A DNA stretch of 64,000 nt from Rosenbergiella epipactidis (GTDB lineage Bacteria; Pseudomonadota; Gammaproteobacteria; Enterobacterales; Enterobacteriaceae). Where the stretch lies: assembly GCF_018494055.1 (NCBI RefSeq), contig NZ_JABBFQ010000010.1:1-64000 (forward strand), in the 5' to 3' direction. Both the position numbers and the translations under genes were made by a program. The notes below the pieces were generated by a model. The model did not search any database and was not told the origin of the DNA. It saw only the letters and a list, made by a program, of their open reading frames with translations. Positions 12,143 through 21,951 of the stretch are shown piece after piece; the stretch's first letter is position 1, and the number at the start of each line of letters is the position of its first letter.

Positions 12143-12523
12143 ATGACTAACCAAGTTACCGGACTGCGTCGTATTATTAACGCAGCAGGTTATTCATGGA
12201 AAGGGTATAAAGCCGCTTGGCAGCACGAGGCGGCCTTTCGGCAAGAAGTCATTTTAGGGACCTTTGGCACAATGATTGCGTTGCTATTGCCGGTATCTAT
12301 TCTTGCCAAACTGGTCCTTATCGGCTCAATGGTATTAGTGATTATTGTTGAACTATTAAACAGTGCGATTGAAGCAGTGGTGGACCGTTTCGGGGAAGAG
12401 TGGCATACACTCTGCGGTCGCGCTAAAGACATGGGATCGGCGGCGGTGTTACTTGCACTCCTCTGGTCATTAGCGGTGTGGATAGCTTTACTGGTTGAGA
12501 GTTGGCACTATTATTTCCGCTAA
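12143..12523 (+). CDS. dgkA: Diacylglycerol kinase
   Basis: A small (126-residue) homotrimeric inner-membrane kinase that converts diacylglycerol to phosphatidic acid, recycling lipid from membrane-derived oligosaccharide synthesis. The signature EILNSAIEAVVDR equivalent is VELLNSAIEAVVDRFGEEWH (about 69-88), followed by GRAKDMGSAAVLLAL. Three membrane segments are visible. It pairs with plsB across a divergent promoter region and precedes lexA. Confidence 0.96.
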   Translation: MTNQVTGLRRIINAAGYSWKGYKAAWQHEAAFRQEVILGTFGTMIALLLPVSILAKLVLIGSMVLVIIVELLNSAIEAVVDRFGEEWHTLCGRAKDMGSAAVLLALLWSLAVWIALLVESWHYYFR

Positions 12524-12568
12524 ACCCCAGCAATTTATCGGTGATGCCGGTTTCTATTTATAAAATAC

Positions 12569-12603
12569 CTGTATATACTCACAGAGACTGTATAAACAAC
12601 CAG
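12569..12603 (+). promoter_or_regulatory. Two LexA (SOS) boxes upstream of lexA
   Basis: CTGTATATACTCACAG (12569-12584) and CTGTATAAACAACCAG (12588-12603) both fit CTG-N10-CAG with the AT-rich centre. The tandem arrangement is that of the autoregulated E. coli lexA promoter. They overlap the region just before the lexA ribosome site. Confidence 0.95.
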
Positions 12604-12611
12604 GGGGTCGG

Positions 12612-13226
12612 ATGAAAGCGTTAACAGCAAGGCAACAGCAGGTTTATGACCTGATTCGTGATCATATTAACCAGACTGGTATGCCTCCGACCCGAGCCGA
12701 GATCGCTTCGCAACTCGGCTTTCGTTCGCCTAACGCCGCTGAAGAACATTTGAAAGCCCTTGCCCGCAAAGGCGTGATTGAAATTGTTTCAGGGGCTTCG
12801 CGTGGCTTGCGTTTATTGCTGGAAGAGCCAGAAGTCGAAGGCCTACCATTAATTGGTCGTGTTGCGGCGGGTGAGCCTATTCTGGCGCAAGAACATATTG
12901 AAAGTCACTACCATGTCGATCCGGCACTCTTCAAACCCAATGCTGACTTCTTACTGCGTGTAAGTGGGATGTCGATGAAAGATATCGGCATTATGGACGG
13001 TGATCTGCTTGCTGTGCACAAAACACAAGAAGTCCGTAATGGACAAGTTGTTGTTGCACGTATCGACGATGAAGTGACAGTGAAGCGTTGGAAAAAAGAA
13101 GGTAGCACGGTCCACCTGCTTCCTGAAAACAGCGAATTCAGCCCGATTGTTGTCGACACTCGCGAACAGAGTTTAATGGTCGAAGGGCTAGCGGTCGGGA
13201 TTATTCGTAATGGCGAGTGGTTATAG
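12612..13226 (+). CDS. lexA: LexA repressor, SOS response
   Basis: A dimeric repressor that cleaves itself when stimulated by RecA filaments, inducing DNA repair genes. It has 204 residues, with a winged-helix DNA-binding N-terminus ([30 protein letters not shown]). The cleavage bond is Ala86-Gly87 (in GRVAAGEP), and the catalytic dyad is Ser121 (GMSMKDIGI) and Lys158 (VTVKRW), each shifted by two from E. coli numbering. It is autoregulated by the two boxes upstream and forms an operon with dinF. Confidence 0.98.
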   Translation: MKALTARQQQVYDLIRDHINQTGMPPTRAEIASQLGFRSPNAAEEHLKALARKGVIEIVSGASRGLRLLLEEPEVEGLPLIGRVAAGEPILAQEHIESHYHVDPALFKPNADFLLRVSGMSMKDIGIMDGDLLAVHKTQEVRNGQVVVARIDDEVTVKRWKKEGSTVHLLPENSEFSPIVVDTREQSLMVEGLAVGIIRNGEWL

Positions 13227-13236
13227 GTAATAGTTG

Positions 13237-14568
13237 ATGTTAACAGGATTGACGGCAACAGATAAAAAACTGTGGCAACTCGCGGTGCCGATGATCCTGT
13301 CCAATATCTCAGTCCCACTGCTGGGACTGGTCGATACGATGGTCATCGGGCATTTGAGTAGTGAAATCTACTTAGCTGGGGTGGCGATTGGTAGTAGCGC
13401 GACCAGTTTCGTCTTCATGTTATTTCTCTTTTTGAGGATGGGCACGACAGGCATGACGGCCCAAGCTTGGGGAAAGAAAAACCAGCAGAAAATAGTACAA
13501 GCTTTTTTCCAGCCGATGATTTTGGCCTTAGGCGTAGGCACTCTCTTTGCGCTATTCCATCAACCGATCACTGAGCTCATACTGAGTGTGATGGGCACGC
13601 AGCACGCAACGCATCAGCAAGCCTCACTCTTTCTTTCAATCCGCTGGCTCAGTGCCCCAGCCACCCTAGCCAATATGGTCATCTTGGGTTGGTTATTAGG
13701 CGTACAATATGCAAAAGCGCCGTTAATTCTGCTGATTGGGGGAAACACGGTCAATATCGTATTGGAGTTACTCTTCGTGTTGCATTGGCACTATGCAGTG
13801 AGCGGCGCTGCTTGGGCGACTGTTATCGCAGAGTATGCTAGCTTAGGGTTAGGCCTTTATTTAGTCTGGCGGGCTGCACAACAGCGTAACTTATCCCTTA
13901 TCCCTAAGCTGTCTCATTTACGTCAGGGATTGGCTCGGCTCTTCCGCCTTAATCGCGATATTTTATTACGTTCACTCTTACTCCAGCTCTGTCTGATCAG
14001 CTTCACTATTATTGGCGCGCGATTAGGAACCACTATTGTCGCCGTTAATGCCATCCTGTTGATGTTTTTAACCTTCACGTCCTATGCGTTGGATGGTTTT
14101 GCTTATGCTGTCGAATCTGTTGCGGGCGAAGCTTTCGGTGAGCGAAATGCTGATTCTTTAAAGGCAATATGGCATTCAGCCTGTAAGCAAGCCATTGCCG
14201 TGGCTCTGCTATTTAGTGGAATTTATGCGTGCTGCGGCCAATATATCGTACAGCTTCTCACCTCGATTCCCGCTTTACAGCAAGGGGCTAACCATTACCT
14301 TGTTTGGCAGGCGATTTGTCCGCTAGTGGGGGTGGGGTGTTACCTGCTCGATGGCCTATTTGTCGGCGCTACGCGTGGTCGAGAAATGCGGAATAGTATG
14401 CTGATCGCAGCAATAGGCTTTGCACTAACCTTATTATCTGTACCATTGATCGGTAATCATGGCCTCTGGCTGGCATTAATGGTGTTTTTGGCCCTGCGTG
14501 GAATAACGCTAGGCTATGCATGGCGCCAACACCAGCGACAAAATAGTTGGTTTGATCTGAGTCGCTAG
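13237..14568 (+). CDS. dinF: MATE-family efflux protein DinF
   Basis: A 12-segment MATE transporter (443 residues). The family features are the N-terminal LAVPMILSNISVPLLGLVDT helix, the internal two-fold repeat, and GDTAMIGHL-like VDTMVIGHLSSE. It lies 10 bp after lexA and so is SOS-induced, as in E. coli. E. coli DinF has been linked to oxidative stress and bile salt protection. A TTG one codon before the ATG is also in frame; I prefer the ATG preceded by AGGTAA. Confidence 0.93.
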   Translation: MLTGLTATDKKLWQLAVPMILSNISVPLLGLVDTMVIGHLSSEIYLAGVAIGSSATSFVFMLFLFLRMGTTGMTAQAWGKKNQQKIVQAFFQPMILALGVGTLFALFHQPITELILSVMGTQHATHQQASLFLSIRWLSAPATLANMVILGWLLGVQYAKAPLILLIGGNTVNIVLELLFVLHWHYAVSGAAWATVIAEYASLGLGLYLVWRAAQQRNLSLIPKLSHLRQGLARLFRLNRDILLRSLLLQLCLISFTIIGARLGTTIVAVNAILLMFLTFTSYALDGFAYAVESVAGEAFGERNADSLKAIWHSACKQAIAVALLFSGIYACCGQYIVQLLTSIPALQQGANHYLVWQAICPLVGVGCYLLDGLFVGATRGREMRNSMLIAAIGFALTLLSVPLIGNHGLWLALMVFLALRGITLGYAWRQHQRQNSWFDLSR

Positions 14569-14569
14569 G

Positions 14570-15097
14570 TTAGGCGCGTCCAGCTTTACGCTTAGGCTCA
14601 ACCACATTTTGGTGGTCATGATGACAATGTTCTGGGTCTTCACAATGTAGAATGGCGCTGCACTGCTGGCATAATCCGTGGGCTTCAATAATGCTATGGC
14701 GAAGCGTAAAGCCAGCCTCAGTCGATTGCTCGGTAATCCATTTCTCAACGCCTTCCGCGGGTTTCTCCGTTACTGAAGCGCACTGATCGCAAACTAATAA
14801 CATTGAGGTGTGAGAAGGGTGATCGAAATGCGGGCAGACCACATAACTATTGTTAGACTCAACGCGGTGAATAAAGGCCTGTTCCAGCAAAAAGTCTAAG
14901 GCTCTGTAAACGGTGGGCGGCTTCGCTTGAGGTTCACTTATGCGTAATTTATCCAGAAGATCGTAAGCGCTGATCGCGTGCGGATGTTCAATCATCAAAC
15001 GTAATACTTCTGCGCGCTGTGCGGTGAGCCGAACACCACGCTGACTACACAGTTTCTCAGCCTCAGCGATTATCTTCTTGGCAGGACATGGCTGCAT
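14570..15097 (-). CDS. zur: Zinc uptake regulator Zur
   Basis: A Fur-family Zn(II)-dependent repressor (175 residues) of zinc uptake genes. The N-terminal winged helix carries the DNA-recognition block PPTVYRALDFLLEQAF. The metal-binding C-terminus contains CPHFDHPSHTSMLLVCDQC and GLCQQC with a His-rich tail (HCHHDH), matching E. coli Zur. It converges with dinF, leaving one base between stops. The dinF-zur-dusA order is that of E. coli, except for the ArsR gene inserted here. Confidence 0.95.
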   Translation of the reverse strand: MQPCPAKKIIAEAEKLCSQRGVRLTAQRAEVLRLMIEHPHAISAYDLLDKLRISEPQAKPPTVYRALDFLLEQAFIHRVESNNSYVVCPHFDHPSHTSMLLVCDQCASVTEKPAEGVEKWITEQSTEAGFTLRHSIIEAHGLCQQCSAILHCEDPEHCHHDHQNVVEPKRKAGRA

Positions 15098-15195
15098 AAA
15101 AACGCCTCAATCGTTAAATTCATTGCCTAGATTCTAACACATATCTTCGCTGAAGCGCAGAACATGCCTTCTACTCAAGCCGCCGAGCTAACAAG

Positions 15196-15209
15196 TTAAT
15201 ATATATTAA
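15196..15209. promoter_or_regulatory. Perfect 14-bp palindrome upstream of the ArsR gene
   Basis: TTAATATATATTAA is exactly self-complementary and lies 67 bp before the chosen start of the ArsR-family gene. Its AT-rich symmetric form suits an ArsR-type autoregulatory operator, possibly overlapping the -10 region. No regulator-operator link is proven. Confidence 0.45.
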
Positions 15210-15275
15210 GTTATTGTAGGGTAAGTTGTGGCGGCGTATAGTGATAAGCATAAATCGAGTGGAGGAGCACCTATT

Positions 15276-15569
15276 ATGCATGACTTAAGTGATGAATTTC
15301 AGCGCGCTAATGAAGCGCAATTTTTTTTAAAATCGATCAGTAATCCCAGCCGCTTATTAATCCTCTGTGCGTTGATGAAAACGCCGGGATTGAGTAATAG
15401 CGAAATCGCTACCCTATGTGGATTGAGTGTCTCGTCGACATCTCAGTACTTAGTGAAAATGATCGATATCGGGATTCTTGAAAGAAAAAAGACGGGTAAA
15501 GAAGCCCACTATTCCATTAAAGATGAACGCGTAATCGAAGTATTAACTATCCTCAAAAAAATATTTTAG
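15276..15569 (+). CDS. ArsR-family transcriptional regulator
   Basis: A 97-residue winged-helix regulator: helices around ANEAQFFLKSISNPSRLLIL, then the HTH NSEIATLCGLSVSSTSQYLV and a beta wing (RKKTGKEAHYSI). It resembles the BigR/YgaV group, which sense sulfane sulfur through two cysteines. Here only the first (in LILCAL) is kept, with another Cys in the HTH, so the signal is unclear. The ATG at 15276 has a perfect GGAGGAG ribosome site; a GTG at 15228 is less likely. It stands alone between zur and dusA, a place where E. coli has no such gene. Confidence 0.85.
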   Translation: MHDLSDEFQRANEAQFFLKSISNPSRLLILCALMKTPGLSNSEIATLCGLSVSSTSQYLVKMIDIGILERKKTGKEAHYSIKDERVIEVLTILKKIF

Positions 15570-15783
15570 ATTTGCGGCTTAGCTACCCTGTTGCGGGGCG
15601 TTCGTTGATTATCGCGCCATCGCGGCAGAAAGGCTCTGCGCATCATGCTTAGGATGAGGTCCTCGTCACGATGAATTTTATGATATAGTGATGCGGTTTC
15701 TATAGACCTGTAACGCGCCTCATCAAGCATCGGCATTGCTGGGGAAAATAACCCGTAATACGATGATTTTAAAAGACTAAAAA

Positions 15784-16824
15784 ATGCTAGATAAAAACTG
15801 CCCGCAAGAGTTAACGTCACCCAACAGCCAAGTGTCCTTTCCCAGTAATCGCTTTTCGGTTGCCCCAATGCTCGATTGGACGGACCGCCACTGTCGCTAC
15901 TTTTTACGACAACTGACACAACATACATTGTTGTACACCGAAATGGTGACCACTGGTGCGATTATTCATGGTAAAGGCGACTATCTGGCATACAGTGAAG
16001 AGGAGCATCCTGTTTGTCTGCAGCTGGGAGGAAGCGACCCACACGATCTTGCCCACGCGGCGCGTCTTGCCGAAGCCCGAGGTTATGATGAAATTAACCT
16101 CAATGTGGGGTGTCCCTCTGACCGAGTTCAAAATGGTCGCTTTGGCGCTTGCTTAATGGCCGATGCCGCGTTAGTGGCTGACGGTATTAAGGCGATGAAA
16201 GATGCGGTTTCAATCCCCGTGACGGTTAAGACGCGTATTGGTATTGATGAGCAGGACAGCTACGCCTTTCTCTGTGAATTTATTAATACCGTGGCAGATC
16301 AAGGTCAGTGCGATACGTTTATTATCCATGCTCGTAAGGCTTGGTTATCGGGATTAAGCCCGAAGCAAAATCGGGAAATACCGCCGTTAGATTATCCACG
16401 GGTCTATCAGCTAAAGCAGGATTTTCCGCAACTTACGCTGGCGATAAATGGTGGTATTAAAACGATCGACGAAGCAAAAGAACATCTCACTCATCTTGAT
16501 GGCGTGATGATTGGTCGCGAAGCCTATCAAAATCCAGGGTTGTTAGTGGAGATTGACCGTCAACTGTTTGGCGCTACGACACCGAGTGTCGATTGCGTGG
16601 CCGCGGTGGAGGCCATGTACCCCTATATTGAAAAAGAGTTAGCGCAGGGGACTTACTTAGGGCATATCACTCGCCATATGTTGGGGCTGTTCCAAGGAAT
16701 TCCAGGATCGCGTCAATGGCGACGTCATCTTAGCGAGAATGCTCATAAAGCGGGCGCTGATGTTACCGTACTTGAACAGGCTTTGGCTAAAGTCGCACAG
16801 CAATACCGAGAAAGTGTGAGTTAA
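15784..16824 (+). CDS. dusA: tRNA-dihydrouridine(20/20a) synthase
   Basis: An FMN enzyme that reduces uridines 20 and 20a in the tRNA D-loop. The 346-residue protein is nearly collinear with E. coli DusA. It has the N-terminal [15 protein letters not shown] block, the catalytic Cys in [10 protein letters not shown] (about residue 107), the FMN-binding VKTRIGID and NGGIKT loops, and [13 protein letters not shown]. The ribosome site at the chosen ATG is weak; the first 20 residues are poorly conserved, so the start is less certain. Confidence 0.95.
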   Translation: MLDKNCPQELTSPNSQVSFPSNRFSVAPMLDWTDRHCRYFLRQLTQHTLLYTEMVTTGAIIHGKGDYLAYSEEEHPVCLQLGGSDPHDLAHAARLAEARGYDEINLNVGCPSDRVQNGRFGACLMADAALVADGIKAMKDAVSIPVTVKTRIGIDEQDSYAFLCEFINTVADQGQCDTFIIHARKAWLSGLSPKQNREIPPLDYPRVYQLKQDFPQLTLAINGGIKTIDEAKEHLTHLDGVMIGREAYQNPGLLVEIDRQLFGATTPSVDCVAAVEAMYPYIEKELAQGTYLGHITRHMLGLFQGIPGSRQWRRHLSENAHKAGADVTVLEQALAKVAQQYRESVS

Positions 16825-16914
16825 GTTAAGTTTTTCTTATCTGATTTCTGTAATTATGCGGCTAAGCGCTTGAGTATTCATGTGCCCTCTGTCCCTACAT
16901 TTTTACATAAAAAT

Positions 16915-16941
16915 CGCCTCCCTCTGGGGAGGCTTTTTTTT
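16915..16941. terminator. Terminator between dusA and qorA
   Basis: GCCTCCC-TCT-GGGGAGGC hairpin followed by eight T residues, between convergent genes. Confidence 0.85.
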
Positions 16942-17923
16942 ATGGGATCAACAAGCATGCCCCTGTGGTCATGCGGCTCTCTAATGCACGATGCGCGCGT
17001 TCTGCATCACGCAATGCAAATTGTTGGCTGGTCGGTACATTCACCTCAATTTTCCCTTCGCTAATTAGGGTAAACAGGGCGGCGCTCGCCTGATCAAGTT
17101 GCTCAGGAGTGGTGAGATAGCCATTGAGGGAAGGCCGGGTGACAAATAACGATCCTTTCTGATTAAGTATTGCCAAATCGACACCGGTGACTGGGCCAGA
17201 TGCATTACCGAAACTGACCAATAGCCCGCGGGGTTGCAAGCAGTCTAACGATGCTTGCCATGTTGCTTTTCCTACCGAGTCGTAGACAACGGGCACTTTC
17301 TGCCCTGCAGTTAATTCACTAACACGCTTTGCGATATCTTCTTGCGAGGTATCGATGGTCGCCCAGGCGCCTGCCTCCTGTGCCCGTTGGGCTTTGCTTT
17401 CTGAACTTACGACGCCAATCAACTGAGCACCTAAGGCTTTCGCCCACTGGCAGGCGATCAGGCCTACGCTTCCGGCTGCGGCATGGAAGAGAAGGGTTTC
17501 ACCGGCTTGCACTTTATGCGTCATATGGAATAAATAATAGACCGTTAACCCTTTTAAAAACGAGGCGGCGGCACTTTGGTAACTGATCGACGCTGGCAGG
17601 ATGACCGCTTTTGACTGATCGACATGATGATATTCACTATAGGCCCCTAAGCCAGACTGGCAGTAGACGACGCGGTCTCCGACCTGAAACCGTGTCACTT
17701 GACTCCCCACGGCAACCACCTCACCGGCTGCCTCGGTACCTAATCCGGAAGGAAACTGACTCACCGGGTAAAGGCCGCTGCGCACGTAGGTATCAATATA
17801 ATTGAGGCCGATGGCGTGGTGGCGAACGATAATGTCGTTCTCCGCCGGTTGGCCGATATCATGGGTCGCCCAGCGCAACACTTCTGGCCCACCATGCTGG
17901 TGGAATTCAATACGATTTGCCAT
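16940..17923 (-). CDS. qorA: NADPH:quinone oxidoreductase 1
   Basis: A zeta-crystallin-type, zinc-free medium-chain dehydrogenase (327 residues, same as E. coli QorA). It reduces quinones with NADPH. The N-terminal catalytic domain carries GTEAAGEVVAVG, and the Rossmann domain has FHAAAGSVGLIACQWAKALGA, an AAxxGxxG nucleotide motif. It has a good GGAGA ribosome site and is divergent from dnaB, as in E. coli. Confidence 0.95.
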   Translation of the reverse strand: MANRIEFHQHGGPEVLRWATHDIGQPAENDIIVRHHAIGLNYIDTYVRSGLYPVSQFPSGLGTEAAGEVVAVGSQVTRFQVGDRVVYCQSGLGAYSEYHHVDQSKAVILPASISYQSAAASFLKGLTVYYLFHMTHKVQAGETLLFHAAAGSVGLIACQWAKALGAQLIGVVSSESKAQRAQEAGAWATIDTSQEDIAKRVSELTAGQKVPVVYDSVGKATWQASLDCLQPRGLLVSFGNASGPVTGVDLAILNQKGSLFVTRPSLNGYLTTPEQLDQASAALFTLISEGKIEVNVPTSQQFALRDAERAHRALESRMTTGACLLIP

Positions 17924-18028
17924 AGATTCTCCATAAGGATAGGGAAGTCTTCTACAAGACTTGGGGCGACAATCAGCGCGAAAACCGTATAATGGGCTCG
18001 CCCCTTACTGACGACTGGTATCAATACT

Positions 18029-19432
18029 ATGGCAGGAAATAAACCCTCTAACAAACCGGCTCCTCAAGATAAACAGCTTGAGGGGATAAAAATGCCGCCA
18101 CACTCTGTGGAGGCTGAACAGTCGGTCTTAGGCGGGCTGATGCTCGATAATGAGCGCTGGGACAATGTTTCAGAACGCGTTGTCGCGGAAGATTTCTATA
18201 GCCGTCCCCATCGTCTTATCTTTTCTGAGATGCATCGTCTACTGGAGCAAGGGCAACCTATTGATCTGATTACACTTTCAGAATCCCTTGAGCTGCGTGG
18301 CGAGTTAGAACTGTCCGGTGGTTTTGCTTACTTAGCCGAACTGGCCAAAAATACCCCTAGTGCCGCGAATATCGGTGCCTATGCCGACATTGTCCGCGAA
18401 CGTGCAGTTGTGCGTGAGATGATCTCAGTTGCCAATGAGATCGCCGATGCAGGGTTTGATCCTCAGGGGCGTTCTAGCGAAGATCTTCTGGATCTCGCCG
18501 AATCGAGCGTTTTTAAGATCGCCGAAAAACGGGCGAATAAGAACGAAGGTCCGCAAAATATCGAGCAAATTCTTGAGGCGACGATCAACCGTATCGAAGC
18601 CTTGGTCTCGACGCCTCATGATGGTGTTACCGGGGTTGATACAGGTTATCAAGATCTGAATAAGAAAACTGCTGGGTTACAGGGATCGGATCTGATTATC
18701 GTCGCGGCACGTCCATCGATGGGTAAAACTACCTTCGCAATGAACCTCTGTGAAAATGCGGCAATGTTACAAGATAAGCCGGTACTCATCTTCAGTTTAG
18801 AGATGCCCAGCGAACAGCTAATGATGCGTATGCTGGCTTCCTTATCGCGTGTCGATCAGACTAAGATTAGGACCGGCCAACTCGACGACGAGGATTGGGC
18901 GCGCATCTCCGCAACGATGGGGATTCTATTAGAGAAAAAGAACATCTTTATTGATGATGCCTCTGGTCTTACCCCGACTGAAGTACGTTCACGCGCGAGA
19001 AGAATCTACCGTGAAAATAATGGCTTAAGTATGATCATGATCGATTACCTTCAGTTGATGCGAGTGCCTGCGCTGACCGAAAACCGGACCTTAGAGATTG
19101 CTGAGATCTCACGATCCTTAAAAGCCTTAGCGAAAGAACTGAATGTGCCAGTGGTCGCCTTATCACAGCTTAACCGCTCATTGGAGCAGCGTGCAGATAA
19201 ACGGCCAGTCAACTCAGATTTGCGTGAGTCAGGATCGATTGAGCAGGATGCCGACTTGATCATGTTTATCTATCGTGACGAGGTGTATCACGAAAACAGT
19301 GATCTTAAAGGTATCGCGGAAATTATTATCGGTAAGCAGCGTAATGGTCCTATCGGTACGGTGCGACTCACCTTTAATGGGCAATGGTCACGTTTTGATA
19401 ACTATGCCGGTCCGGATTACGACGAAGAATAG
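18029..19432 (+). CDS. dnaB: Replicative DNA helicase
   Basis: The hexameric 5'-3' helicase at the replication fork (467 residues). The N-terminal collar domain (about 25-170) contains the conserved PPHSVEAEQSVLGGLMLD start. The RecA-like domain has Walker A ARPSMGKTTFA (about 227-237), Walker B IMIDYLQLM, and the ALSQLNRSLEQR and QDADLIMFIYRDE arginine-finger region. No intein interrupts it. In E. coli alr follows; here tyrB follows directly and no alr is present. Confidence 0.98.
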   Translation: MAGNKPSNKPAPQDKQLEGIKMPPHSVEAEQSVLGGLMLDNERWDNVSERVVAEDFYSRPHRLIFSEMHRLLEQGQPIDLITLSESLELRGELELSGGFAYLAELAKNTPSAANIGAYADIVRERAVVREMISVANEIADAGFDPQGRSSEDLLDLAESSVFKIAEKRANKNEGPQNIEQILEATINRIEALVSTPHDGVTGVDTGYQDLNKKTAGLQGSDLIIVAARPSMGKTTFAMNLCENAAMLQDKPVLIFSLEMPSEQLMMRMLASLSRVDQTKIRTGQLDDEDWARISATMGILLEKKNIFIDDASGLTPTEVRSRARRIYRENNGLSMIMIDYLQLMRVPALTENRTLEIAEISRSLKALAKELNVPVVALSQLNRSLEQRADKRPVNSDLRESGSIEQDADLIMFIYRDEVYHENSDLKGIAEIIIGKQRNGPIGTVRLTFNGQWSRFDNYAGPDYDEE

Positions 19433-19560
19433 GGCTGATATAGACCTAAAGTCTAATTTTGCGAGATTACATCTTCTTTCTTGAAGCAATTGATAATAAG
19501 GTAGGGTAACGCTAACTACGGCGCTTATCGTATTTCAGCCCCCTGATGGAGATTTCTACT

Positions 19561-20745
19561 GTGTTTCAGAATGTTGATGCTTACGCTGGCGATCCAATCT
19601 TGTCGCTAATGGAAAAATTCAAACAAGACCCGCGTGACGAAAAAGTTAACCTAAGTATTGGTCTGTACTATACCGAAGAAGGTATTATCCCGCAGCTTAA
19701 CGCCGTTGCCGAGGCTGAGACGCGTTTACAATCATCCATTAATGAAGCATCGGTTTATCTACCGATGGAAGGGCTGGCGAACTATCGTAAAGCCGTAGGT
19801 CAATTGCTGTTTGGGGCGCAGGCTGATGCCGCAAATATGGCGACGATTCAAACGTTAGGGGGCTCTGGAGCATTGAAAGTCGGTGCCGATTTCCTAAAAC
19901 GTTATTTCCCCGAATCTGAGGTATGGGTGAGTGATCCCACTTGGGAGAACCATATTGCCATATTCAATGGTGCAGGATTCCCGGTACATACTTATCCTTG
20001 GTACGATGCTGCCACGCAAGGCGTAAATTTTAGCGGTTTCATCGACAAGCTAAAAAGCCTGCCAGAACAGAGCATTGTCTTACTCCATCCATGCTGCCAT
20101 AACCCTACCGGTGCAGACCTTACGGATGCACAATGGGATGAGACCATTGCTTTACTTAAAGCGCGTAAGCTGATTCCTTTTATGGATATCGCCTATCAAG
20201 GCTTTGGCGCAGGTCTTGAAGAGGATTGCTACGCGATCCGTCAAGCGGCGCAACAAGGTTTACCGGTTATTGTCAGTAATTCATTCTCGAAAATTTTCTC
20301 GCTGTATGGCGAGCGTGTTGGTGGGTTGTCTGTCGCCTGTGACAGTAGCGAAGAAGCTGATCGCGTGTTAGGGCAACTCAAAGCGGCGGTACGTCGTAAC
20401 TACTCTAGCCCACCCGCGTTTGGGGCGAAAGTTGTCGCCACGATCCTGACCGATGCGCCATTATTCGCAGATTGGAAAGCAGAACTCGAAGCAATGCGCC
20501 TGCGGATTTTAGCGATGCGTGAAGCCTTAGTTAGCGCCTTACAGCAGAAAATTCCTGGCAAAGATTTCAGTTTCTTAACCCGTCAACGCGGTATGTTCAG
20601 TTATACCGGTTTGAGCCCAGAACAAGTCGTTCGCTTACGTGAAGAGTTTGGTGTTTATCTTATCGGAAGTGGAAGAATGTGTATGGCAGGGTTGAACCAG
20701 AAAAACATTGAAAAAGTCGCTTCGGCTATGGCCGCAGTGATGTAA
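19561..20745 (+). CDS. tyrB: Aromatic amino acid aminotransferase
   Basis: A PLP-dependent class I aminotransferase that makes tyrosine and phenylalanine (and can serve leucine and aspartate) from the 2-oxo acids. The PLP lysine is in [17 protein letters not shown], and the [11 protein letters not shown] and GRMCMAGLN blocks match E. coli TyrB. I chose the GTG at 19561 (394 residues), which gives the family start [13 protein letters not shown] and has TGGAG eight bases upstream; the ATG at 19546 would place that SD inside the gene. I found no clear TyrR box. Confidence 0.95.
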   Translation: MFQNVDAYAGDPILSLMEKFKQDPRDEKVNLSIGLYYTEEGIIPQLNAVAEAETRLQSSINEASVYLPMEGLANYRKAVGQLLFGAQADAANMATIQTLGGSGALKVGADFLKRYFPESEVWVSDPTWENHIAIFNGAGFPVHTYPWYDAATQGVNFSGFIDKLKSLPEQSIVLLHPCCHNPTGADLTDAQWDETIALLKARKLIPFMDIAYQGFGAGLEEDCYAIRQAAQQGLPVIVSNSFSKIFSLYGERVGGLSVACDSSEEADRVLGQLKAAVRRNYSSPPAFGAKVVATILTDAPLFADWKAELEAMRLRILAMREALVSALQQKIPGKDFSFLTRQRGMFSYTGLSPEQVVRLREEFGVYLIGSGRMCMAGLNQKNIEKVASAMAAVM

Positions 20746-20751
20746 CAAGTA

Positions 20752-20775
20752 GGGCGCCTAAGGCGCCCTTTTTTA
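20752..20775 (+). terminator. Rho-independent terminator of tyrB
   Basis: GGGCGCC-TAA-GGCGCCC followed by six T residues, 7 bp after the tyrB stop. It may also serve the convergent lipoprotein gene. Confidence 0.92.
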
Positions 20776-20781
20776 TGGGGG

Positions 20782-21879
20782 TTATTGAGCAGAGACGTCG
20801 ATACGTACTAGGCTGTCAGGACCTTTAGCCGAATAGTCCTTATTCAATTCTTGTTTCACTGTCACAAACAGCATTTTGCCATCATCGGAAAGGAGAAGGC
20901 TGTTCGGTGATCCAGTAAAGCGCCACTGTTGTTTTACTGCATAAGTGGTGGCATCGACACGCAGAACCTGTTTAGACTCGCGTTGGCTAATGTAGAGCTC
21001 GTTGCGTTGTGCATTAAACTTGATGCCTAAGCTATCACCCGGGATTTTTTTGATCACTTTGCCCGTTAGCTCATCGAACACATAAGTCGCTTTACCTTGC
21101 GAATTATCAGTCACGAAAAGTCGATGCGTTGCGGCATCCTCAGCGAAGTTAAGGAATAGGTTGGTTTTACCCTCACCCGTTGTCCAACGTTTCTCGATTC
21201 GATGGTTTTTAGGATTGATAACTAAGATTTCGCCACTGCCATTGCCCGCGTAAATGCGTTGCGTAGTGGGGGAGTACAGTAAGCCCGTTACCCATTTCCC
21301 TGCCTGCATGATGCGAGTTTTCACGGTGAAGGTGCGTGTATCGATAACACTGATATAGCCGGGATTCGCGACAGCGCCAACATAGAGCTCATTGCCCACC
21401 CAGAGGAGTTCACGAGCACCATCCGTTTCGCCTTTACTATTCTTCTTGCTGAGCGCTAAACGTTTCACCACTTTGCCGCTCTTCACTTCTACCTTCGACA
21501 CTGTACCGTCTAGCGAGTTAGTGGTATAGAAAAAGTCATTATCCGGTTGACTCGCCATCCCGAAATTTTTCAAATCGGTGTGGGTTAAGCCAGTTATCGC
21601 GAGGGTGGTAGGGTTAACTTTATACAGTACGCCACCGTTGTCATTTTTGAAGCTTTGCGCGCTGGCGACATATAAGCTTGATGACGATCCAAACAGTGCC
21701 ATCTCATACAATCCTTCACCGATCGCTTTTTCCTGAACGGCCGAAGAAGTGGCAACAGTAGGGGGTTTAGGCGCGGGGGGCGGTGTGGTTTTCGCAGAGG
21801 GATGAGACTGACAACCACTAATCAATACGGTAAGGGCACTGACTAACAGAGGGGAGGACGAACGTCGGGTCGTAAACAT
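20782..21879 (-). CDS. YncE-like beta-propeller lipoprotein
   Basis: A 365-residue protein with a signal peptide ending in a lipobox (LISGC, Cys23), then a Pro-rich linker and a seven-bladed YVTN/YncE-type propeller (about 55-365). Repeats such as GYISVIDTRTFTV, GEILVINPKNHRI and KQVLRVDATTYAV are seen. E. coli YncE is periplasmic, lies next to the TonB receptor gene yncD, and is repressed by Fur. Here the gene follows a siderophore receptor on the same strand with a 72-bp gap. Unlike E. coli YncE it is predicted to be membrane-anchored. A role in iron uptake is inferred from context only. Confidence 0.82.
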   Translation of the reverse strand: MFTTRRSSSPLLVSALTVLISGCQSHPSAKTTPPPAPKPPTVATSSAVQEKAIGEGLYEMALFGSSSSLYVASAQSFKNDNGGVLYKVNPTTLAITGLTHTDLKNFGMASQPDNDFFYTTNSLDGTVSKVEVKSGKVVKRLALSKKNSKGETDGARELLWVGNELYVGAVANPGYISVIDTRTFTVKTRIMQAGKWVTGLLYSPTTQRIYAGNGSGEILVINPKNHRIEKRWTTGEGKTNLFLNFAEDAATHRLFVTDNSQGKATYVFDELTGKVIKKIPGDSLGIKFNAQRNELYISQRESKQVLRVDATTYAVKQQWRFTGSPNSLLLSDDGKMLFVTVKQELNKDYSAKGPDSLVRIDVSAQ

Positions 21880-21951
21880 TTTTACTCCTTATTCGCTAGG
21901 GTTCAACCTAGTGATAATGGGAAGAGGGGGATCAGTTCCCCCTCTGAAACA

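Noticed and set aside
15098-15227. Zur box at the zur promoter
   Set aside because: No convincing match to the Zur operator; only the AT palindrome assigned to the ArsR gene was found.
15566-15928. 120-residue minus-strand frame between the ArsR gene and dusA
   Set aside because: Its 5' half is antisense to the dusA start and no family features are visible.
19433-19560. TyrR boxes upstream of tyrB
   Set aside because: No TGTAAA-N6-TTTACA-like element was seen in the intergenic region.
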